A stretch of DNA of 64,000 nucleotides from Breviolum minutum Mf 1.05b.01. Lineage: Eukaryota; Sar; Dinophyceae; Suessiales; Symbiodiniaceae. A program made the translations under genes and the position numbers. A model generated the notes under the pieces. It worked only from the letters and a program-made list of their open reading frames with translations. It was not told the origin of the DNA and made no database searches. The stretch covers positions 1 to 64,000 of the forward strand of contig DF240796.1 of assembly GCA_000507305.1 (NCBI GenBank), given 5' to 3'. This document shows positions 55,028-64,000 of the stretch, piece by piece; position 1 is the first letter of the stretch, and each line of letters begins with the position of its first letter.

Positions 55028-58000
55028 GCAAGAGGAGTTTCAACACTTATGCTCAGAGATGTTCAGGGGCAAGAAGATTGAAGAGGTAGGGTTGCTGCTG
55101 AATTACCATTTGCAGTCTTACATGTTGGGGGAGCGCATGTGATAAACACGTGCTTGATTTGTTGTATGACCGCGAGTGCAATATGCCAGTTGTGGCCAAG
55201 CCTAGCATAAACTTAATTGAGTAAGTGGGGCATTTCCAAAATTTGCCACAACCTTCACGTTCATGATTTCTTGGATAAGCAAAGTCTTGGTTCAAAAGTT
55301 GTCCTAACTGGTGGATTGCTGTAATTATATATATCGTATTGAAGCAGGATGGACATGGTTGCTCAGAAATTGGCTGATTTTATGCGTTTTCCAAACATCC
55401 AGCTTTTCATGTCAAGTTTTTCAGCTACGTTTTTGCTACAACAACGGGGGCCCCTGCAAAGTTAGGTGACAGGTTGCCACCCCCACAAGGTATTGTCTTT
55501 TTTTAGATGATCTTCCAATCTTCCAATCTTTTTATTCTATAATTTTTCAGCTGCAATATTCGAGAATCAGTTGGCTTCTCCCATTATTGTCGACCTTTCC
55601 GTGGGTTCCGAAAAGAATCGAATCATCTGAGGCTTGTGACTTCGAAGATGTCGAAGGAGCGGCGCCGGAGCATTTTAGACTCTGAAAAGGCGGGAAAAAA
55701 AGTTGTGTCAAACACTGTTGTTGATGTTATACCCCTGAAGATCAACGGCTGGAACATGTTCTCATGGAATTAACATGGAACATAATTCCCTGGAGGTCTG
55801 GAAGATGATTTACCTTTCTTCTAAATAGGTGATGGCTGTAGCTTCCAGCCGTTAATCTTCCAGGGTCATATCATATTATATCATAAATTATATGTATCAT
55901 ACTATATTATACTATATCATGTACTGATCGTATTTTTATGATTTGAAATGCAGTGTATTTGTTTTTTAGATATAATATAACAATTCATAACATTCATTCG
56001 GACAATCACCTCATTTCAGCAAAATCAAGAAAGTAGTTGGGTCAGAGGTGAGACGGTGTGACTCATGTGCGGTGAGGTGTGGTCATGCAGTAGGGAAGGT
56101 GATAAAAAGGATGTCAAACAATCGCTTGGAAATGTTTGTTTTTCCACATCTAGAAGCTGTTCCAAAACAATCTTCATGGTATGACAATTTAGACACCAAG
56201 CTGTCGCCTTGATTTGTTGCCATTTGGCCATTACAATGCAGTTTATTTTTGAGGTTCTATCATATCTCTGAGCACATCCACTCGCAAGAGCTTTGTTGCT
56301 GTGTTCCTTTCCTTACATGGATGATATGTACATTGTATCTACTGTGCGTATATTCATTTGCAGTATGCATATGTATTGTTGCACAGCCTAGTTCTTCAAC
56401 GTTTGTAATAAACAATGAACGCTGGTCCGAGTGTGCTTTGGGTCATTACTCTGCCTACCACCTGTTCTGGTAAAGAATCAAATCTAAGTCTAAGTGAATC
56501 CCCCCTACCTCCCAGAAGCTTGGCATATACTTTCCATAAAACCAGGGGTTCCATCTGGGAAGTTTGTGGGAAATTTTGTCCTGCAGGCGACGCCGTCGAA
56601 AGCGTTACATTTCTGATGCGCAGCAATTGTAGCATAGAAAAGGTCGTTGATGATCAGTGGTGTTTCCGCCAGGTTACTGGGAAGAATCTGTGATACCATT
56701 CTAAGACATTTTGTTTCGAAACATGGGTAGAAATGGACATGGGTTGCATGAGCTTGTCAAGCTCCCTGCAAAGTGAGAATTGTGTAGATTTTATGCAACA
56801 AGAAATGTGAGCGGGGATTTTTGGGGATACTGGATGAAGCCATTTCAATAGGTGTAATTCAAAAAAATCTTTATACTCCCCCGAAATATAACATGGAACC
56901 TGAAAATGATGGTTTCCAATAGGCATCTCCTTTTCCAGACACTTCTTTTCAGGTTCCATGTTAAACTTCAGGGGTGTATAGCTCAAATTCATTTATGAGT
57001 ACATCCTCGGCGAGGTCAAAAGCATATTACCTCCATGGACCATGTGACCAAAGGGCCTTGTGGAGTCTCCACTGGTTTTTTCTGTCAAAATACGGCTGGT
57101 TGGGAGTGGCATGGCCTGATATTTGTGCAGGTTAGCATACGACATCAACAAAAAACACAAACGACATCAAGAAGACTTGTGCAGAATCTCCTGTTCCTTG
57201 GATTCCTTGCAGCACTGAAATTTTTGACTTTGCTTTTGTTGTTATCATGTATCAGATACACATGAAGAGTTGCGAGCGCTGAAAGCTTCATGGGGAACCA
57301 TGAAGGGAGTTACTCCTGATCGCTAACCGTTGAGCCAACCATCCCCGACCTCTGCCACTACGTCGCAAATGCGCGAGGGCAGTGCAGCTTTTGTTTCCTC
57401 AAAATGGGAGTTTGGAGCCGTTGATATTGAAATCCTGAAGGTTGCTACGGTTGTTATTATGTAATCCAGATGCCAAAGGTATCCATTGAACACCGAAGAT
57501 GTTTGTAGTTTGCCTGCAGACTCCTTGGATTTTACCGGCGTGTTGGCAGGACGGGTCAATGATTGCGAGTGTGTGTACTATATGGATGGATGTCCTCTGG
57601 CAATTGAATATATGTCCAAATGGAATCATACTGTTTGTGGACAGAAAAAGGCATCAGTTGATATTGAAACTATCCCAAGATTTACCATGGTTTTCGCCAT
57701 TCCCATCGGTTTCTTGGATTTTGTCCATCAGCAGTAGGAATTGATACACACACACACTGCCTTGAAGGGGCCAATCTACTTACGTGTACCTTACTCCCCA
57801 ACTTCCTTATCATGTATGGTGTGTCAACCGCAAGTGACTTCATTGACACATCGCGAGCTGGCAAGTTCTGCCTAGCAAAACCCACCTTTAATGCCGCCGG
57901 GCCTGAACAATTGTTTTATCAACGAAGAAGAAAGGGAAGCAGTCGTGCCAGTCATTCCATGCCTACATCCTGCCACGTTTTCTTGTTTGAAACCTGTTTG

Positions 58001-61000
58001 ACCTCTAATGTGGAAGGTTGGCTGGAGGTTGGATCGAAATCGGCAGACCCAGGCTTTTATAAAACACAAAATAATCCAGTTCAAACATCCAAATCTCAGA
58101 TCAGAAACAAGTCGACAGATTGGGATTTCTCAAGTAGTGGTAGGTGGTTGTTGAAGCCTAATTGTTCTCATTCCTACCTACGATTTCTTATGTTGTGTGT
58201 CTTCATTTGGCCAGATTTGTGTACTCACCTTCATAATGATGTCAAAACCCATGAAATTCAGTTTTGACAGCTCCTTTTGGTTCCTTCGATGGCAAAACCT
58301 GTTTTCTGGGNNNNNNNNNNNNNNNNNNNNNNNNNNNNNNNNNNNNNNNNNNNNNNNNNNNNNNNNNNNNNNNNNNNNNNNNNNNNNNNNNNNNNNNNNN
58401 NNNNNNNNNNNNNNNNNNNNNNNNNNNNNNNNNNNNNNNNNNNNNNNNNNNNNNNNNNNNNNNNNNNNNNNNNNNNNNNNNNNNNNNNNNNNNNNNNNNN
58501 NNNNNNNNNNNNNNNNNNNNNNNNNNNNNNNNNNNNNNNNNNNNNNNNNNNNNNNNNNNNNNNNNNNNNNNNNNNNNNNNNNNNNNNNNNNNNNNNNNNN
58601 NNNNNNNNNNNNNNNNNNNNNNNNNNNNNNNNNNNNNNNNNNNNNNNNNNNNNNNNNNNNNNNNNNNNNNNNNNNTGTATACATACGATATATATATATA
58701 TATGTATACATATGATATATATATATATATGTATACATATGATATTTAAATATATACATATATGATATATATATAATATGCACATATACATATATATTAT
58801 GGACATTTTTTGGTGATTGTCGGAATGTGTATATACATGCACACTTGCAATTCAAACCCGTACCTTTGACATATAGGTATACGTCATAGAAGTATGTGCT
58901 TGCCTTCATCAAGCATTATATAGACGTTGAATTTCCGTGAAGTTTCAAGCAAACAGTGGTTCTGTTTCAAATTAGTGGTTTGGGGGAAGGTTTTGGGTGT
59001 AAAAGATTGCTAAGTCTGCGGTGCCTTATCCAATTGCTCGTTCGTCGGTGGCTTCAGCAATTTGGTTCCCGTCCTCTTACTGAAATATGACAATTGATCA
59101 AACAGAGTTTGAATGATTGGAATTCCAACTTTCTGTTACAGTACTATAAAACAGTTCTATTCATACTTGATTTGTCATTTTGAATAGTGTCTCAATATTC
59201 CACCATGGATTCCATTTCATTTCACCCATCCTTTCTGCATTTCAAGAATTGTTTACTTTTGTGACTTCTTTCATAGAAGACAGCGGTTTTGGAGCTGGAC
59301 ATGGGGGCATCAGGATACCCACGGTTTGTGGGGTTTGATACCTCGTTGAATTCACCGAATTTTTATTTTTTGGGGCTCATTGGTCTTGGTTATAGGATGA
59401 TCCTAGAGGATCCAAAAAAAGGTAATCCTAGGGGCTTCGGGCTTTGATACAACGAGTCCCATCCCTAAGCCGTCGTCGAATCGTCAAAAACGCCCTGTGC
59501 AAAGTCCGCGGGCGGAACGAAACGGCGAAAAACCTCGCCTCTCTAGGTGGCCTTGGCGGTGGGTTGGTGGGTTGGTGGGTTGGTGGGTTGGACGTTCTTT
59601 CGGTGAATTTCCTACTCCGTGCGTTGACCAATGCTGATGGGTTCAAAATTTTTGAAACCAGTCAATTTCCCGTAGGCAGTTTTAGTGGTCGAACATCTCT
59701 CGATCTGGTTTCAGTTTGGTGAGATATTGTTTCAGATAATTCACCCAAACTTTCAGAACTAGCCTGGAGATTAGTGGAAGTTTATTGGAGGGTTTATTGG
59801 GGTATCTATCTAAAATCATCTCAAATTCCCAACCATCATAGGGAGTCACTTTACAGTAGCTACCCGAGTGGTTTCTACCCACATGTTTGACAAACAATTG
59901 GATCATATTGGATTCTGTTAAGAGTCATTGTGTTGATTCCTAGCAATTACTGGCATGTTATTCCTAACGTTCAGAATTCCAGCGATGCAAGATTAGTTGC
60001 TTCATCATCGTCGTCGTTGTGATCATCACCGGAACCATCCTATGGTTCCCAGAAACAGGTCTTAGGATGTCGTAGGTAGTCGAGTTCTGAACGATAACCA
60101 GTGACCCTGAGAGGTGACCTTTGGAGGCGTTCAGAGCGACATGGGGAACGATGCATGTAAGGCAGCTGGAAAACTGGAGAAAACACCATGGACATATGGA
60201 GGGGTGGGAACGGGTCAAGATGTTTTTAAGCATATCAGAACAAACGTATACATTATGCACATATTATTATGTATATATGTTCCAGGTTCCGGGTCCCCCC
60301 CCTGAAGAGTNCATATATACGTACGTATATATATATATATATACACATCCATATTATGTGTAAACACCACGTATAGAATATAGACGTCCTTTCCTTTGGT
60401 GGATGGCATTTAGGGGAAAACCATGCAGTTTGTTGATGCACCAGGTAAAATTGCACTAACCCACACTGCCCCAAAACCAACATAGCATCTGAAAAATGGT
60501 GATTGGAAGAGTACTCCATCCTTTTTGGGATGGCACTTTTAAAGTGCTAATTCTCAGGAATGCTTGAAATATCTTGAAATCATGAGGTGTTTAGATGAAA
60601 TGATTGCATCATGTAGCTTTTGGTTTCAAAACGTACTGCCCAGCCAGTTCCAAGGGTTTTTTACCCTGTTACCCAAGCTTTTTCAAGAGTTAGTTACAGT
60701 AGGGATGAATTTCTAGAGGCAAAGCCATCACCTCAGAGGTCCAAAACAACTCTTGCCCCATTCTCGAAGTCAACATCACATTCTTAGCTAACTAAACCAT
60801 ACTAAACCAGTATATCATTGGTGTCCCCGTGTTGTTTCCTTTCGTTGCTGATATTGAAAAACAAAGCACAAATCTCTGATGCTCACTGGGGTTTTCGATA
60901 TGATTTCCCCAGGGTGAACGTTGCAATCGACTGCAGCAGTGCGAAGATTCGGATGAGGCGGCCATTTGGGCCATTTGGGCAACCTCGGAAAAGGATGGAA

Positions 61001-63681
61001 ACGGCACAAGTGGTGAACTAGTACAGGGAATCCGATGACCACAAGATGTCAGGTTGATGAATTTATGAACTCATTTGGGTTGATGTTTTTCTCAGATACC
61101 CGCAAATCGGGGTGTAGCGTTGTAGCCCTTGATTAACTTGATGTGGCTGTCCCTAATAATGAGCAAGCATACAGGCATACAGCGTGCATATTTTCCCACA
61201 TTTTTGGGACATATGAGCTACAAATAAAACGCTCAACGCTTGGTTGATTTATAAATCGGTAATGAAATCCTGCGCTTCGTTGGAAGCATTGCAAATATCA
61301 TTCGGAACCACCCATGAAATGGGAATCCCTGCCAAGTAAAGGGTAAAAAGGGGATGGGATTCTTTCAGGGACTTTTTTCGTTGCTCATATGAACTATCAA
61401 ATATGACAAGGTGATAACGATACACATTGAAGTATACATAAAGACCGCTTGGATGAGGTCAATCACTTGAAATTGCCGTTGACAGGTCTATGTGTTTAGG
61501 AATAAGGACGATTCAACTTTTTTTTGACTTGAGCCAGCAACTTCAGAACGGTTTCGGAAATGAAGCTCACAGCAGGAAGTGTGTTGGACAATGTATCCAT
61601 TTTCCAGTTTCCAGCGGCCGAGAGATATATCATGTTGGTTCAGTCTCAAGGCCCACACGGTCAAGCTTAGAGAACATAGCGAACTTGACAACAGCCCTTG
61701 TTTGAGGTGATCTCTAACCTTCCAACCTTGGTGGACATGACAGACAGGTTTTCTTGACGACGGTAGGTTCAGCCGGTTCAGATTCTTCAAACATATCGCT
61801 TTCCCAAAATGTTATGATTAATGTAAGAGATAGGATTTTCCATTCTCAGATGTTAATATGAATCTAAAATTTCCAAAGTGGAGTGGCACTTTATTGACTA
61901 ATCATGGTTCGACCTCGTTGTCGCGTATTCCAGCTTCTATTGGCCAACATCTTGAGTGGTAGGGAAGTGATCAAATCTTCCCATTTTCCTATGATGAGAA
62001 GATTACGAATCCCCAAGACACCATGTTATGCTTTAAGAGATATGCTTTGAACTTTTAGCGACAGGTATGAGAGCTGGAACAGAAATCTATGTAGTATTTG
62101 GAATTCCAGTTTGCCAAAGAATGAGTTGCACATGGAATATTCGCAACAGACTGGAAATAATCAGCTGCCAATTCAACATATGTCTTCGGAATTCAAGTTT
62201 GGCAAAAAAACACGCAGGAGAGATGCTGTCGGAATGCCCAATAGATTGGTAGTCCTCATGAATTCTCCCAAGAACTGCTAATTTGCCACTGACAAGCTGA
62301 TATTTCATAGTCTTGCTTCTATATACTGCAACAATTTTAGTATGTTGATTGATGTCACAGTCTCGTAGACTGCAGTACTTAATACGCGTCCATCAACAAC
62401 CACCGCAGGGGAGCGAAGAGAAGGAGGCAGTCTTGGGGTGGTATCCTGCATGGCAAAGACGAGACCCACGAGTTGTCAGATTGAATGGAGGGATTGTGTT
62501 TGTTAGGTGGCCGTTATAACACTGCTACGTAAGGGAAAGGTTCGTCATAGGCGGGTATAGCGTATGTCTTGAGATTTATTTCTTGGTCCGAACCCAATGC
62601 CGTATTATATGTGTATACACACAGAGGTTCGGATGAAGGTTAGTCGTAAATATATAAGCGGTCCTAGGGCCCTAGGGCCTACTAGGGCTGAGAGTTTTCG
62701 GATTTTGGTGTGGCCAACTCATAGTGGATTGATTTGCTGACCCCAAATATGAATTGATTCATCAACTTTTCCAAAGTGTCATTGAAATCAGCTCTACGTC
62801 TCTGGAAGAGAGTGAGCTTCAACATAACCTGGGTAAACCCAGAAACATGGGGTTTACTTAAGTTTACTTGAGAGGTTACTAGCTACTGGTGTTCCTTGAG
62901 AAGGCCGTATTAAGCCCTGATTTCTGGCAGCCGGGGGGGGTACGTCACGTTAGAGAGGGGTACATTGAACTGCCAGCCAAGTTTGGGATAGATCTCCTCA
63001 CCCGTCCGGCCGTGTCCGAAGCATGGTTTGAAGGAATCATGTTTCAAGCTTTAAACGCATGTGATGAACGATGATTCTTCTCCTGGTCCTGCAAAAAACA
63101 CTTGAAGTATGGAAACAATAGACTGTCGGTGAAGAAAGAAGCCAAGACTTTTGTTGGGTAACGATAATGATTCATGTATCGTATGTTTTGTTATTCACAT
63201 GTTTCCTAAAATGATGGGTTTCCCCAACATACCCATGGGTTTTCCTACTAAAAATGATCAAAACTTGGGGTGGAGATTGGGGGGGAAAACCCACCATTTA
63301 AGGAAACACCCATATACACATACACACCTACTTCTGCAATCTATACGACTCCAATCTCCGGATCGACTCATTCTTCGGCAGGGAGCAGACAGTTGGGATG
63401 CGTCACGGTAGTTTCCCAAGGGATGGACAAACCGATATTATATATATAATGAACAAAAAATATAAGTTTCACAATATAGTGGTGCGATCGATTCTTATAA
63501 TACAAGAATTCTTCACAAATAGATACAAATACGTCATTGTCTTCCAAGTCCTTTGACCCTTCACTGATCTCCAGGTGGTGGATATTCCGCTCTTCCCGGG
63601 CAAATCAGTCCGGAGACCTACGATGCCCCTGAAAGGGTAGTGGTGCTGGACGACATCTCCCCATTGGGTTCCAGAAGTTGA
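55028..63681 (+). CDS. exons of one or more unidentified genes, with a CNBD-like exon
   Basis: I do not recognise a family. Coding-like exons with AG acceptors and GT or GC donors: 55028-55085 (QEEFQHLCSEMFRGKKIEE), 55551-55701 (FRGFRKESNHLRLVTSKMSK then a basic stretch), 56020-56047 (KIKKVVGSE), 56587-56642 (DAVESVTFLMRSNCSIEK), 57131-57178 (VSIRHQQKTQTTSRRL), 57335-57440 (TSQMREGSAAFVSSKWEFG and on to IEILK), 59277-59323 (KTAVLELDMGASGYP), 59457-59546 (SLSRRRIVKNALCKVRGRN and on), 60913-61009 (GERCNRLQQCEDSDEAA and on), 62409-62501 or 62506 (AVLGWYPAWQRRDPRVVRLN), 62931-63056 (VREGYIELPAKFGIDLL and on) and 63575-63667 or to a TGA at 63679-63681 (PETYDAPERVVVLDDISP). The exon at 56587, preceded in frame by KFCPAGD, resembles the turn and strand of a CNBD. 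They may belong to the 3' end of the kinase locus or to a separate gene; not every phase matches. Confidence 0.45.
55729..55868. mobile_element. inverted-repeat element, family F
   Basis: TACCCCTGAAGATCAACGGC at the left is mirrored by GCCGTTAATCTTCCAGGGTC at the right, with TGGAA and TTCCA continuing the arms. About 140 bp, starting 28 bp after the end of exon 55551-55701. Confidence 0.85.
56872..56980. mobile_element. inverted-repeat element, family G
   Basis: TATACTCCCCCGAAATATAA with ACATGGAACCTGAAAA at the left; TTTTCAGGTTCCATGTTAAA with CTTCAGGGGTGTATA at the right. About 109 bp. The CCCCTGAA/TTCAGGGG motif near the ends recalls families E and F. Confidence 0.85.
58311..58675. other. 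assembly gap (Ns)
   Basis: A run of 365 undetermined bases, followed directly by a (TA)n-rich satellite, which probably caused the assembly break. Confidence 1.
58676..58800. repeat. (TA)n-rich tandem repeat with ATACATATGATATATA units
   Basis: Repeats of a TATA-rich unit of about 34 bp containing TGTATACATATGATATATAT, adjoining the assembly gap. Confidence 0.85.
59564..59592. repeat. (GGTTGGTG)n short tandem repeat
   Basis: Four copies of an 8-base unit directly downstream of the donor of candidate exon 59457-59546. A G-rich strand of this kind could form unusual structures, but it is short. Confidence 0.85.
63199..63313. mobile_element. inverted-repeat element, family B (diverged)
   Basis: Starts ATGTTTCCTAAAATGATGGG and ends ACCATTTAAGGAAACACCCA, with CTTGGGGTGGAGATTGGGGG inside, matching the right half of family B well and the left half less so. 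Confidence 0.7.
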
Positions 63682-64000
63682 GTGTAGGGAACATTGATTT
63701 CATTGGTTACTCTACCTACATTATGTTTGGAATCAGGGACTCCAAATTTGTTTGTTTAGGGTAATTACTCCCACATTCAGCAAGTGAGACAATGGGAATA
63801 TGGTACTCATGCAGTTGCACGTTGTCTTACTCTCTGTCACTAAAATGTCCTTGGCAATGTTCAAACCCACTGGAAACCTACTTGGACTAAACTTCAACCC
63901 CCGGATGTGATCCGATTCAAAGTGAACGAGGAACAAGCAACCAGCTGCATCATTTTTTCTCATTTGAGCACCTTTCCAACTGCTTTGCAATTGTTTGAAG

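Noticed and set aside
58178-58912. Open frames of 160-244 codons around the second gap
   Set aside because: Same artefact; the rest is (TA)n repeat read as Tyr/Ile/His.

Overview
This window is intron-dominated nuclear DNA of a dinoflagellate. The evidence is internal. Coding sequence occurs as exons of about 15-150 bp separated by introns of hundreds of bases. When exons are joined by reading phase and protein-family match, many introns must start with GC, and a few with GA, instead of GT, a splice-site habit known from dinoflagellates. At 33588-33609 there is a near-perfect copy (21 of 22 bases) of the dinoflagellate trans-spliced leader. The order (Suessiales, for example Symbiodiniaceae or Polarella) is only a guess. 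No open frame of bacterial type is meaningful here; most long open frames are intron or repeat artefacts. Every gene I can support is on the + strand.

Layout. (1) 1-3755: the 3' part of a TMEM65-family membrane protein gene, five phase-consistent exons (1155-3755) and two candidate upstream exons. (2) 4655-16038: a gene of unknown function, about 29 small exons that join in one frame to a stop codon at 16036-16038. (3) About 17060-53197: a cyclic-nucleotide-dependent protein kinase of the AGC/PKG type, spread over more than 36 kb. Its N-terminal half holds at least five recognisable cyclic-nucleotide-binding domains (CNBD1-5) and a further CNBD-like region. Its C-terminal half is a protein kinase domain with glycine loop, YRDLKPEN, DFG, GTPDYLAPE and AVDWW motifs, ending in an HPW..FNW segment. 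An assembly gap (27600-28131) interrupts CNBD3. (4) About 55028-63681: more exons of one or more unidentified genes, including another CNBD-like exon at 56587-56642; a second assembly gap lies at 58311-58675.

The introns are crowded with short inverted-repeat (hairpin, MITE-like) elements of at least seven families. Two of these (A and B) occur five or more times within 64 kb. Family C carries GT and AG at its ends, and at 10109/10110 its terminus is the 3' splice site of an exon, so it is a candidate introner (an element that creates introns). Other intronic features are a 71-bp minisatellite, an almost T-free 300-bp tract, an AT-rich island next to the spliced-leader relic, and many (TA)n, (GTAT)n, (GACA)n and (TTGTGG)n microsatellites.

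Functional picture (inference): the kinase would be a cytoplasmic cGMP/cAMP-sensing kinase with a multi-CNBD regulatory half. CNBD4 keeps the most complete phosphate-binding cassette; several others look degenerate or shortened. Exon boundaries were worked out by eye from splice sites, phase and homology. Some microexons are certainly missing and some listed ones may be wrong.
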